Assembly (NCBI GenBank): GCA_021735105.1
Contig: JAIPHS010000001.1
Location: 1-64,000 of the forward strand
Length of the DNA stretch: 64,000 nt
Direction: 5' to 3'
Origin: Candidatus Omnitrophota bacterium
Lineage (GTDB): Bacteria; Omnitrophota; Gorgyraeia; Duberdicusellales; 4484-171
Below the pieces are notes generated by a model. The model was given only the letters and a program-made list of their open reading frames with translations. It made no database searches and was not told the origin of the DNA. Below, one piece after another: positions 16,484-24,206 of this stretch. Position 1 is the stretch's first letter. Each line of letters begins with the position of its first letter. Position numbers and translations under genes: made by a program.

Positions 16484-17878
16484 ATGAGTGGTATATTCGG
16501 AGTAGTTTCTAAAAATAAAAAGTGTATGGATCAGCTTTTTTATCTTGGCGATTATCATTCTCATCTTGGGACTAATTTTGGAGGTGTGGCCTTATCTGGG
16601 AAAAAAATGGTAAGAAAGATCCACAATATAAGCAATAGCCAGTTTAAGTCTAAATTGTTAGAAGAATATAGTTCTTTAGAAGGTGACAAAGGAATTGGAA
16701 CTATAAGTTATGAAGAACAACCTTTATATGTTAAATCCAGGTTTGGAGACTTTTGTTTGGCGATAAATGGGTGGATAAATAATTGGAAGGTTTTAGCTCG
16801 AGAATTATTTTCAAATAATTTTTCTTTTAGTGAAGTTTCTAATAGCCGGGTAAATATATGTGAACTGGTAAGTAAATTAATCTTACAAAAAGGGTCTTTG
16901 GATAAAGGGATAGAATATATGTATTCAAAGATTGAAGGTTCTATATCTTTATTAATTTTAACGAAAAAGGGGATTTATGCGTCTCGAGATAAATACGGAA
17001 TATCATCATTAATTATCGGGAAAAATAAAAGTGGGTTTGCAGTTGTTACCGAAACTGCGGCTTTTCCTAATTTAGATTTTAAAGTCGAAAAAGAGCTAAT
17101 GCCGGGTGAAATTGTATTTATAAATAAAGAGAGCTTAGAGCAGAAAAAGGCCGGCATCAAGAAAAACTTAAAGGTTTGTGCTTTTTCATGGATTTATACA
17201 GGATTTCCTGCTTCTTCTTATGAGGGCATAAATACAGAAAAGGTAAGGGAAAATTGTGGTAGATGTTTAGCTCGAAATGACAGAATTAAACCTGATTTAG
17301 CAGCTGGAGTTCCAGATTCAGGTATTGCTCATGCTATAGGGTATGCTTTGGGCAAGGGTATTCCTTTTCGCAGGCCTTTGGTTAAATATACACCCGGATA
17401 TGGGCGCAGCTATCTTCCTTCTTTACAAAGTATAAGGAATCTAGTAGCTAAAATGAAACTTATTCCGATAAAAGAAATAATCAAAAATAAAAAAATTGTT
17501 CTTTGTGAAGATTCTATCGTAAGAGGTACTCAGCTTAAGAGTTATACTCTTACAAAATTATGGGAAAATAAAGCTAAACAAATTCATGTTCGGGTTGCTT
17601 GTCCGCCCTTAATGTTTCCTTGCGTCTTTAACTATTCAACTCGGGCTAAAAAAGAATTAGTGGCCCGCCGGGCGATAAAAGCAATTGAGAAAAAGGAAAT
17701 AAAAGATGCTTCTCAATACATAAATGATAAATCTGCCAAATATAATAAGATGGTGTCTTGGATAGCTAAAGATTTAGGAGTAACTAGTTTAAAATATCAA
17801 AAAATTGACGATATGGTTGCGGCGATTGGTTTACCTAAAGATAAGCTTTGTCTTTATTGCTGGACTGGAAAGAAATAG
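16484..17878 (+). CDS. purF: PurF-like amidophosphoribosyltransferase with Ser in place of Cys1
   Basis: A 464-residue homologue of glutamine PRPP amidotransferase, which makes phosphoribosylamine from PRPP. The PRTase half is intact: AGVPDSGIAHAIGYA, the PRPP loop CEDSIVRGTQL, and Cys in CPPLMFPC and CLYC at positions matching the Fe-S ligands of B. subtilis PurF. The Ntn-glutaminase half is altered. The protein starts M-S-G-I-F-G, so the nucleophile Cys is Ser, and the Arg and Asp that bind glutamine (HVRYAT and SSDTE in classical PurF) read TISYEE and SNSRVN; NG of NGWINN is kept. I recall similar Ser-type PurF proteins in gut Firmicutes and Bacteroidetes, unverified. The start is the ATG at 16484, not GTG 16478. 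It is probably ammonia-dependent or differently supplied. Confidence 0.88.
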   Translation: MSGIFGVVSKNKKCMDQLFYLGDYHSHLGTNFGGVALSGKKMVRKIHNISNSQFKSKLLEEYSSLEGDKGIGTISYEEQPLYVKSRFGDFCLAINGWINNWKVLARELFSNNFSFSEVSNSRVNICELVSKLILQKGSLDKGIEYMYSKIEGSISLLILTKKGIYASRDKYGISSLIIGKNKSGFAVVTETAAFPNLDFKVEKELMPGEIVFINKESLEQKKAGIKKNLKVCAFSWIYTGFPASSYEGINTEKVRENCGRCLARNDRIKPDLAAGVPDSGIAHAIGYALGKGIPFRRPLVKYTPGYGRSYLPSLQSIRNLVAKMKLIPIKEIIKNKKIVLCEDSIVRGTQLKSYTLTKLWENKAKQIHVRVACPPLMFPCVFNYSTRAKKELVARRAIKAIEKKEIKDASQYINDKSAKYNKMVSWIAKDLGVTSLKYQKIDDMVAAIGLPKDKLCLYCWTGKK

Positions 17879-17884
17879 CTATCA

Positions 17885-17907
17885 CTGCCTGCACTTAGTA
17901 CAGGCAG
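17885..17907. repeat. Hairpin 1 in the purF-purM spacer
   Basis: A seven-base inverted repeat, CTGCCTG (17885-17891) with CAGGCAG (17901-17907), around a nine-base loop. It starts six bases after the purF stop. No U-run follows, so it is not a classical intrinsic terminator. It resembles dispersed REP-type repeats. Confidence 0.6.
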
Positions 17908-17921
17908 GGGTAAATTGAGAA

Positions 17922-17952
17922 GGCACTTCGCCGAGTAATTCGGCTCAGTGCC
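17922..17952. repeat. Hairpin 2 in the purF-purM spacer
   Basis: An interrupted stem: GGCACT (17922-17927) pairs with AGTGCC (17947-17952), and inside it GCCGA (17930-17934) pairs with TCGGC (17940-17944), leaving a five-base loop. It is GC-rich in an AT-rich genome. Its 3' arm shares two bases with the 5' arm of the next hairpin. Confidence 0.65.
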
Positions 17953-17995
17953 ATTGAAAATTAAGGTATTCGTTAAATAGTTTCATTTTCAATGG
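17951..17995 (+). promoter_or_regulatory. Hairpin 3 abutting the purM ribosome binding site
   Basis: An 11-base perfect inverted repeat, CCATTGAAAAT (17951-17961) with ATTTTCAATGG (17985-17995), around a 23-base AT-rich loop. Its 3' arm ends inside the purM Shine-Dalgarno GGAGGAG (17994-18000), and its 5' arm competes with hairpin 2 for 17951-17952. A regulatory switch is possible; a stacked set of dispersed repeats is equally possible. Confidence 0.5.
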
Positions 17996-18005
17996 AGGAG
18001 AATTC

Positions 18006-19007
18006 ATGGGAAAAATTGATTATAAAAAAGCTGGTGTAGATATAAAAAAAGCGGATCAGTTTGTAGCAGGGATTGGTTCTTTTGTTTCTTCTAAAAAAAT
18101 CAACAAGACTTCTGTTTTTGGTTCTCTTTTTGATTTTAAAGCTGTAGCCAAAAAATATAAAGATCCAGTTCTGGTTTCTTCTACTGATGGGGTGGGGACA
18201 AAACTGAAATTAGCTCAAAAGTTTGGCCTACATTCCGGAGTGGGCATAGATTTAGTAGCTATGAATGTCAATGATATTATTTGCCTAGGGGCTAAACCGC
18301 TTTTTTTCCTTGATTATATAGCTTGCGGTAAATTAAAACCAGCTGTTTTAAAAAAAGTGGTTGGAGGTATATACCAGGGCTTGTCAGAAAGTAATTGCAG
18401 TCTTTTGGGAGGCGAAACTGCTGAAATGCCTGGTATGTACAAAAAGGATGAATATGATTTAGCCGGGTTTTGTTTGGGAGTAGTTGATAGGAAAAAGATA
18501 ATAAATGGGAGTAAAATTAAAGAAGGGGATAAAATAATAGGGGTTTCTTCGTCGGGCCTTCATTCTAATGGTTTTTCTTTAGTAAGAAAGGTATTAAATC
18601 AAAAAGATCTTAAAAGCCACAAAAAGACTTTGCTTAAACCTACACGTGTTTATGTAAAGTCAATACTTTCTTTGCTTTCATCTAAGAGTTTGGGCAATTC
18701 AGTAACCGGGATAGCTCATATCACTGGTGGCGCTTTTTATAATAAAGCGACTAAAATTGTTCCTGGAGGTTTGAGTTTGCTGGTGAGTAAAAAAAGCTGG
18801 TGCCCAGGCAATATATTTAAAAAAATTCAAAAAAGAGGAAATTTGAGCCAAACTCAAATGTATTCAGTTTTTAATATGGGTATTGGTTTGATAGTTGTTG
18901 TTAAAAAAGATGCAGCTAAAAGAATATTAAATAGATTGAATAAAAGCTATAAGAGTTATTTGGTCGGAGAAGTTGTTAAAGATAAAAATAAACTTATTTT
19001 AAACTAG
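18006..19007 (+). CDS. purM: Phosphoribosylformylglycinamidine cyclo-ligase
   Basis: A 333-residue AIR synthetase that closes the imidazole ring using ATP. The N-terminal YKKAGVDIKKAD, the STDGVGTKLKLA substrate and Mg region, GVGIDLVAMNVNDI, LLGGETAEMPGMY and SSSGLHSNGFSLVR are family signatures. VTGIAHITGGAF marks the C-terminal domain. The length is standard. It is preceded by a strong GGAGGAG and by a 127-base spacer with three hairpins, the only long gap within the purine operon. Confidence 0.96.
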   Translation: MGKIDYKKAGVDIKKADQFVAGIGSFVSSKKINKTSVFGSLFDFKAVAKKYKDPVLVSSTDGVGTKLKLAQKFGLHSGVGIDLVAMNVNDIICLGAKPLFFLDYIACGKLKPAVLKKVVGGIYQGLSESNCSLLGGETAEMPGMYKKDEYDLAGFCLGVVDRKKIINGSKIKEGDKIIGVSSSGLHSNGFSLVRKVLNQKDLKSHKKTLLKPTRVYVKSILSLLSSKSLGNSVTGIAHITGGAFYNKATKIVPGGLSLLVSKKSWCPGNIFKKIQKRGNLSQTQMYSVFNMGIGLIVVVKKDAAKRILNRLNKSYKSYLVGEVVKDKNKLILN

Positions 19008-19025
19008 GTTAAAACAGGGGTAACT

Positions 19026-20330
19026 GTGAAAGTTTTAGTTGTTGGATCAGGAGCTAGAGAACATTGTTTAGTTGATAAATTATTCCAAAGCCCTAAAGTT
19101 GATAAGATTTATATTGCGCCCGGTAACGGGGGGACATCTCAATTATGCGAAAATATTGACATTGAAGCTGATGATATTGAATCTTTGGTGAAATTTGCAG
19201 TAGCTAAAGATGTAGGGCTTACTGTGGTAGGCCCTGAAATTCCTTTGGCTAAAGGAATTGTGGATAAGTTTAAAGATAAAGGATTAAAAATTTTTGGCCC
19301 AAACCAGGAATTAGCTCAGTTAGAATCATCTAAGGTGTTTGCTAAAGAGTTAATGGAAAAATATAATATTCCCACCGCGAGTTTTCAAGTTTTTAACCAA
19401 CCTAATTCAGCAAAAGAATATCTTAAAAAGATTAATTTTCCTGTTGTAGTTAAGGCAGATGGTTTGGCTGCTGGTAAAGGGGTTATGGTTTGTGAAAATA
19501 AAGAAGAAGCTAAGACGGCAATAGATACTATAATGGTAGAAAAAAAATTCGGCCAGGCCGGTAATAATTTAATTATTGAAGATTGCCTGAAAGGCCAAGA
19601 ATTTTCAGTTTTAGCTTTTAGTGATGGAGAAACTATTTTACCCTTGGCAGCTTCACAAGATCATAAACGTGCTTTTGATAATGATAGAGGGCCTAACACA
19701 GGAGGCATGGGAGCATATGCACCGACTCCTTTACTAGATAAACAAGGTTTTGATCAGATAATAGATGGTATATTTTATCCTTTGATAAAAGGGTTAAAAA
19801 AAGAAAATAAATTATATAAAGGAATTCTCTATGCTGGGCTTATGCTTACAGATAATGGGCCTAGTGTTTTGGAATTCAATGTAAGGTTTGGGGATCCTGA
19901 AGCGCAGGTTGTTTTACCTAAGCTAAAAGGGGATTTAGCTGATATCATTTTAAAAACTATTGGAGGAAAGTTGTCTGAGGCAAAAATTGAAGAGGACCTA
20001 AGAGCTTGTGTTTGTGTAGTATTGGCTTCAGGCGGATATCCTAATAAATACCAAAAAGGTAAAGAAATAAAGGGATTAGAAATTGCCCAAAAGCAAAGAG
20101 ATATTTTGGTTTATCAGGCTGGAACTAAAAAAGAAGCTGGAAAAATATTAACTAATGGAGGAAGAGTTCTCAGTGTAGTTGGCTTTGGGAGTACAATAAA
20201 AGAAGCAAAAGATAAGGCATATAAAGTTGTGGGCAAAATAAGCTTTGAGGGCATGCAGTATAGAAAAGATATAAGTGATAAAGCTTTGTTAAGTCCTAAG
20301 TCCAAAGTCCAATGTCCAAAGTCAAATTAA
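19026..20330 (+). CDS. purD: Phosphoribosylamine-glycine ligase
   Basis: A 434-residue ATP-grasp enzyme that joins glycine to phosphoribosylamine. The GTG start is supported by the canonical MKVLVVGSGAREH N-terminus. VKADGLAAGKGV and RGPNTGGMGAY are ATP-grasp and substrate motifs, and LEFNVRFGDPEAQ carries metal ligands. The natural end appears to be near MQYRKDISDKALL. The last dozen residues (SPKSKVQCPKSN) are encoded by a heptamer repeat array and are probably not functional. It is 18 bases after purM and 12 before purE. Confidence 0.95.
   Translation: MKVLVVGSGAREHCLVDKLFQSPKVDKIYIAPGNGGTSQLCENIDIEADDIESLVKFAVAKDVGLTVVGPEIPLAKGIVDKFKDKGLKIFGPNQELAQLESSKVFAKELMEKYNIPTASFQVFNQPNSAKEYLKKINFPVVVKADGLAAGKGVMVCENKEEAKTAIDTIMVEKKFGQAGNNLIIEDCLKGQEFSVLAFSDGETILPLAASQDHKRAFDNDRGPNTGGMGAYAPTPLLDKQGFDQIIDGIFYPLIKGLKKENKLYKGILYAGLMLTDNGPSVLEFNVRFGDPEAQVVLPKLKGDLADIILKTIGGKLSEAKIEEDLRACVCVVLASGGYPNKYQKGKEIKGLEIAQKQRDILVYQAGTKKEAGKILTNGGRVLSVVGFGSTIKEAKDKAYKVVGKISFEGMQYRKDISDKALLSPKSKVQCPKSN
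20291..20325. repeat. Five-unit heptamer array in the 3' end of purD
   Basis: Five 7-base units of consensus AAGTCCA in direct tandem, with units two and three identical. It encodes the tail of PurD up to the stop and is followed at once by the purE Shine-Dalgarno GAGGAGG. Similar five-unit arrays occur before fabD and between fabD and fabG. Confidence 0.75.
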
Positions 20331-20342
20331 GAGGAGGATAAG

Positions 20343-20798
20343 ATGACAAAAAAGATAGCTGTTGTTTTGGGGAGTAAGTCAGACAAAGAAAAACTAAAGA
20401 TAGGTTTTCAACTTTTAGATGAAGCGGGAGTTTCTTATAAGTTAAAAGTAATCTCTGCTCACAGGAATCCGGATAAGTTAAGAAGTTATTGTAAAAAAAT
20501 CGAAAAAGACAAAATAGATTTGGTTATAGCTTGTGCAGGTTTGGCGGCAGCTTTACCTGGGTTTATGGCTTCTTATCTAAACATTCCTGTAATTGGAGTA
20601 GGCCTAAAAGGCGGAATGATGGATGGATTAGATTCGCTTTTTTCTATTGTGAGCGCTCCTAAGGGAATCGGGCTTGTTTCTTCGGGATTAGGAGAAAATG
20701 GTTTTATCAATGCTATTATTTTTGCTTTAGAAATAATGGGAATATCGGATAATGCAAGTTTAGAAAAAGTTAAAAAAATAAAAAATAAATTTAAATAA
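20343..20798 (+). CDS. purE: PurE-family carboxyaminoimidazole ribonucleotide mutase or AIR carboxylase
   Basis: A 151-residue PurE homologue forming carboxyaminoimidazole ribonucleotide. VVLGSKSDKEK is the N-terminal phosphate loop, and SAHRNP carries the catalytic His found in all PurE. The second half departs from the standard class I sequence: CAGLAAALPG stands where most have a GGAAHLPG-type loop, so the His of that loop is Ala, and the segment GLKGGMMDGLDSLFSIV differs from the usual form. No purK lies in the window, so whether it uses N5-CAIR or AIR plus CO2 is open. It is the last gene of the purine run. Confidence 0.85.
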   Translation: MTKKIAVVLGSKSDKEKLKIGFQLLDEAGVSYKLKVISAHRNPDKLRSYCKKIEKDKIDLVIACAGLAAALPGFMASYLNIPVIGVGLKGGMMDGLDSLFSIVSAPKGIGLVSSGLGENGFINAIIFALEIMGISDNASLEKVKKIKNKFK

Positions 20799-20803
20799 TA
20801 GCA

Positions 20804-21868
20804 ATGGAAAAAATAACAATTGATACAAAAAAAATAGGTAAATTGGACATAAAAAGGGCAGCTAATATGCTTTCTCAAGGAAAAATTGTAGCTATGCCCA
20901 CAGAAACTGTCTATGGCTTGGCTGTAAGAACTGATAAAAAGAATGGAGTAGAAAAGTTATATTCTTTAAAAGAAAGGCCTCTGGATAAACCGTTTAGCAT
21001 TGCTTTAGCTGATTTAGACAAAGCAATCAACCAATATTTTTTAACTCTTAATCCTTTTGGGCATCGATTGATAGAGAATTTTTGGCCGGGGCCTCTTACC
21101 ATTGTTTATTACAAGAATCCAGAAGGTAAAGTTGGTATTAGGATACCTTCTAATTTTGTTGCCAATAGTATTTTGAGGCTTCTTGGTTCTGCGGTTTTTT
21201 TTCCTTCGGCCAATCGAAGCGGCCAAAATGAAGCTATTTCTGCAGATCAAGTAGAAGAAAGCTTTGATGGGCAAATAGATTTAATTGTTGACGGAGGAAA
21301 GGCTGATTATAAGAAATCATCAACAGTTGTAGATTTAACTTATAAACCATTTAAAATATTACGAGAAGGTGTAGTTTCAGAAAAGCAGATTGCAGCTATT
21401 TTTATCAGAAGAAGAATATTATTTGTTTGCACGGGTAATAGTTGCCGGTCCCCTATGGCTGAATATATTTTGCGTAAATACCTGCAGGAAAAACGAAGAG
21501 CTGCTTTGCAAAGATATGAGATTATTTCTGCAGGGATTGCTGCTCCGGAAGGTAGGCATCCGCCTGAGCAGGTAGAGAAGGTAATACAAAAGCAGGAAGG
21601 TACTAATATAGCAGGCTTTAAAGCCAAGCAATTAACAAAACAAATGATACTTTCTTCGGATTATATTTTTACAATGGAAGATTCTCAAAAAGAAGATATT
21701 TTAAGAAAAGTTCCTTCGGCTCGGGCGAGAATTTTTAATTTAACTCAATTTCTTCTTTCTGAAAAAATCGTAAATATTCCTGATCCAATAGGGAAAAGTT
21801 TTGTTTTTTATGAAAATGCCTATAAAATGATAAAAAAATCAATAAACGAGTTAAGTGATTGGTTATAA
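20804..21868 (+). CDS. Sua5/YrdC threonylcarbamoyl-AMP synthase fused to a low-molecular-weight phosphatase
   Basis: A 354-residue fusion. Residues 12-190 are a YrdC domain (PTETVYGLA, KERPLDKPFSI, SANRSG), which makes threonylcarbamoyl-AMP for the tRNA t6A modification. From about 203 there is a complete low-molecular-weight phosphatase: P-loop CTGNSCRSPMAE (Cys209, Arg215) and the acid motif IPDPIG near 325. In B. subtilis the same two activities are the neighbours ywlC and ywlE, and ywlF (rpiB) and glyA follow, exactly as here. YwlE is a protein-arginine phosphatase, with Thr in the P-loop; here that place is Ser, not the bulky Ile of tyrosine phosphatases. The start is five bases after purE. 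Confidence 0.93.
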   Translation: MEKITIDTKKIGKLDIKRAANMLSQGKIVAMPTETVYGLAVRTDKKNGVEKLYSLKERPLDKPFSIALADLDKAINQYFLTLNPFGHRLIENFWPGPLTIVYYKNPEGKVGIRIPSNFVANSILRLLGSAVFFPSANRSGQNEAISADQVEESFDGQIDLIVDGGKADYKKSSTVVDLTYKPFKILREGVVSEKQIAAIFIRRRILFVCTGNSCRSPMAEYILRKYLQEKRRAALQRYEIISAGIAAPEGRHPPEQVEKVIQKQEGTNIAGFKAKQLTKQMILSSDYIFTMEDSQKEDILRKVPSARARIFNLTQFLLSEKIVNIPDPIGKSFVFYENAYKMIKKSINELSDWL

Positions 21869-21891
21869 TAATTTAGGAAAAGGAGACTAAT

Positions 21892-22335
21892 ATGAGGATA
21901 GCTTTTGGTTGTGATCACCGTGGCTTTAAATTAAAAAATACTTTAATAAACTATTTAGAAGGTAAAGGCCATAAAATTATTGATTTCGGTACATTTTCTA
22001 AGGATTCATGTGATTATCCTGATTATATTTATCCAGCTGCGTCTGCAGTAGCTAATAAAAAAGCAGATAGAGCTGTTGTTATTTGTTTTACTGGAATTGG
22101 AAGCTGTATTTTGGCGAATAAAATAAAGGGAATAAGGGCGGCTTTAGCTTACAATATAAAAAGCGCTAAACTTTCCCGTTGTCATAATGATAGTAATGTT
22201 TTGGTGCTGGCTGCAGATTTGGTGAAGCCGGATTATGCTAAAAAAATGGCTTTAAGTTGGCTTAAAGAAGGTTTTGAAGCAGGAAGGCATAGCCGAAGAT
22301 TGCGTAAGATACGAAAAGCCGAGGAATCTCAATAA
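21892..22335 (+). CDS. rpiB: Ribose-5-phosphate isomerase B
   Basis: A 147-residue RpiB/LacAB-family isomerase interconverting ribose 5-phosphate and ribulose 5-phosphate. FGCDHRGFKLKN is the substrate-binding start and VICFTGIGSCILANKIKG holds the active-site Cys, followed by RAALAYN and the HNDSNVL region. Most homologues read ICGTGIG; the Phe in place of Gly here is unusual but not disabling by inspection. A strong AAGGAGA lies upstream. It follows the Sua5-phosphatase fusion and precedes glyA, as in Bacillus. Its 3' flank is a palindromic repeat. Confidence 0.94.
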   Translation: MRIAFGCDHRGFKLKNTLINYLEGKGHKIIDFGTFSKDSCDYPDYIYPAASAVANKKADRAVVICFTGIGSCILANKIKGIRAALAYNIKSAKLSRCHNDSNVLVLAADLVKPDYAKKMALSWLKEGFEAGRHSRRLRKIRKAEESQ

Positions 22336-22436
22336 TCAACGAATGCATATAATCATCGAATGTACTAATCTTTACGAATATACGAATGATATTATAAATA
22401 TTCGTACATTCGTAATTGATTCGTATATTCGTTGAT
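22335..22436. repeat. Palindromic ATTCGT repeat element, copy 1
   Basis: A 102-base element bounded by ATCAACGAAT (22335-22344) and ATTCGTTGAT (22427-22436), a perfect 10-base inverted pair. Inside, TACGAATATACGAAT (22373-22387) is mirrored with one mismatch at 22400-22414. It begins on the last base of the rpiB stop and fills most of the 126-base gap to glyA. A related copy lies at 32365-32450. No open reading frame is inside. Confidence 0.85.
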
Positions 22437-22461
22437 AACAATCAGTTATGAGGAGGCTTAA

Positions 22462-23712
22462 ATGTTTGAAAAATTAAAACAAAAAGATTTAAAAATTTAT
22501 TCTGCTATATCTCATGAGCTTAAAAGGCAAAGAGAACATCTTGAACTTATTGCCAGTGAAAATTTTGCCCCGCCTGAAGTTTTAGAAGCTCAAGGCTCGG
22601 TGTTGACTAATAAATATGCTGAAGGTTATCCACATCGGCGTTGGTACGGGGGCTGTGATTTTGTTGATATAGCAGAGGATCTTGCGATTGAAAGAGCTAA
22701 AGCTCTTTTTGGGGCTGAATTTGTTAATGTACAACCTCATTCGGGGACCCAAGCTAATATTGCGGTTATGATGGCGGTATTAAAACCGGGAGACACAATT
22801 TTAGCTATGGATTTAGCTTGTGGGGGCCATCTTTCCCATGGGCATCCACTTAATTTTTCCGGAAAATTTTACAATATAGTTTCATATGGTGTTGATAAAA
22901 GTTCAGAGTGCCTAAACTATGCGAATATAGAACAATTAGCTTTAGATAATAAACCTAAGATGATAATTGCCGGGGCAAGTGCATACCCGAGAAAGATAGA
23001 TTTTAAACGCTTTCGGGAAATAGCTGATAAAGTAGGAGCTTTTTTGTGTGTAGATATGGCTCATTTTGCCGGTTTAGTTGCTGCCGGCATACATCCTAAC
23101 CCTTGTCCTTATGCAGATTTTGTTACTTCAACAACACATAAAACTTTACGTGGCCCTCGAGGCGGATTTATTTTAGCTAAATCAGATTTTGGCAAAAAAA
23201 TCAATACAGCAGTTTTTCCTGGAAATCAAGGTGGGCCGCTTATGCATGTTATAGCAGCAAAAGCCGTAGCTTTTGGGTTAGCTCAACAGGATGATTTTAT
23301 CCGGTATCAAAAACAAGTTGTCAAAAATAGTTCCTATTTTGCCAAAGATATGGCTGATTTAGATTATCGGATTGTAAGCGGGGGAACTGAGAATCATCTA
23401 TTTTTAGTGGATTTAACTGAAAAAAATATAACCGGTAAAGATGCTTCTTTTATTTTAGATAAGGTAAATATTACCGTAAATAAGAATCTTATTCCTTTTG
23501 ATAAAAAATCGCCTGTCGTAACAAGCGGTATTAGGATTGGAACCCCGGCAATTACTACTCGTTTAATGAAAGAAACAGAGATGGGAAAAATAGCTAATTT
23601 AATTAATCAGGCTCTAACCAACAGAGAAGATGATGCGAAATTATTAGAAATTAAAAAAGAGGTTTTAAATTTAACTGGGAAATTTCCCTTATACGGTGAT
23701 TTTGAGTTATAA
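22462..23712 (+). CDS. glyA: Serine hydroxymethyltransferase
   Basis: A 416-residue PLP enzyme that converts serine and tetrahydrofolate to glycine and methylene-tetrahydrofolate. LIASENFAPPEVLEAQGS, NKYAEGYPHRRWYGG and VDMAHFAGLVAAG are classical. The PLP Lys is in TSTTHKTLRGPRGG. The length is standard. It has a strong GAGGAGG ribosome site. It makes the one-carbon units used by panB and by purine synthesis and the glycine used by purD, so its place next to the purine operon is sensible. Confidence 0.97.
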   Translation: MFEKLKQKDLKIYSAISHELKRQREHLELIASENFAPPEVLEAQGSVLTNKYAEGYPHRRWYGGCDFVDIAEDLAIERAKALFGAEFVNVQPHSGTQANIAVMMAVLKPGDTILAMDLACGGHLSHGHPLNFSGKFYNIVSYGVDKSSECLNYANIEQLALDNKPKMIIAGASAYPRKIDFKRFREIADKVGAFLCVDMAHFAGLVAAGIHPNPCPYADFVTSTTHKTLRGPRGGFILAKSDFGKKINTAVFPGNQGGPLMHVIAAKAVAFGLAQQDDFIRYQKQVVKNSSYFAKDMADLDYRIVSGGTENHLFLVDLTEKNITGKDASFILDKVNITVNKNLIPFDKKSPVVTSGIRIGTPAITTRLMKETEMGKIANLINQALTNREDDAKLLEIKKEVLNLTGKFPLYGDFEL

Positions 23713-23726
23713 ATAAAATTTTTAAA

Positions 23727-24200
23727 ATGAAAAATAAAAAAAGGCCCTCTTGGGACCAATATTTTATGGGAGTAGCTTTTTTAGTTAGCAAACGATCTAC
23801 TTGCCTGCGGCGGAAAGTAGGAGCTGTTTTAGTAAAAGATAAGCAGATTCTTGCTACCGGCTATAATGGTGCACCCAGAGGCATAACCCATTGTGAGGTG
23901 ACTGGTTGCCTACGAGAGAAGATGGAAGTTCCTTCCGGCCAGCGGCATGAGATATGCAGGGGGCTTCATGCCGAACAGAATGTTATTTTACAATCTGCTC
24001 TACATGGTGTATCTGTTAAAGAAAGTACTATCTATATAACAAATTCACCTTGCAGTATTTGTGCAAAGATGATTATTAATGCTGGTATTGATGAAATAGT
24101 TGTTTTTGATGATTATCCTGATAAAATGGCTATGGAATTTTTAAAAGAAGCAAAAATGGCCTTATTAAAGCTAAAGGATTTTAATAAAGGAGATATTTAA
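23727..24200 (+). CDS. dCMP deaminase family protein (ComEB-like)
   Basis: A 157-residue zinc-dependent cytidine/deoxycytidylate deaminase. GLHAEQNVI gives the His ligand and catalytic Glu, and PCSICAKMIINAG the two Cys ligands. N-terminal PSWDQYFMGVAFLVSKRSTC and ATGYNGAPRGITHCE match dCMP deaminases, the latter including extra Cys/His zinc-site residues. It probably makes dUMP for thymidylate synthesis; ComEB is the Bacillus name. It lies 14 bases after glyA and 6 before nrdR, a nucleotide-metabolism neighbourhood also seen in other bacteria. Confidence 0.93.
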   Translation: MKNKKRPSWDQYFMGVAFLVSKRSTCLRRKVGAVLVKDKQILATGYNGAPRGITHCEVTGCLREKMEVPSGQRHEICRGLHAEQNVILQSALHGVSVKESTIYITNSPCSICAKMIINAGIDEIVVFDDYPDKMAMEFLKEAKMALLKLKDFNKGDI

Positions 24201-24206
24201 CCAGTT

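Noticed and set aside
16484..17878. Sequencing error in the PurF start codon region (Ser for Cys)
   Set aside because: A single base change could give Cys, but other glutamine-site residues are also changed, so the substitution is consistent with a real variant.
22336..22461. tRNA or riboswitch in the rpiB-glyA spacer
   Set aside because: The region is explained by nested inverted repeats shared with 32365-32450; no cloverleaf or known aptamer core was seen.
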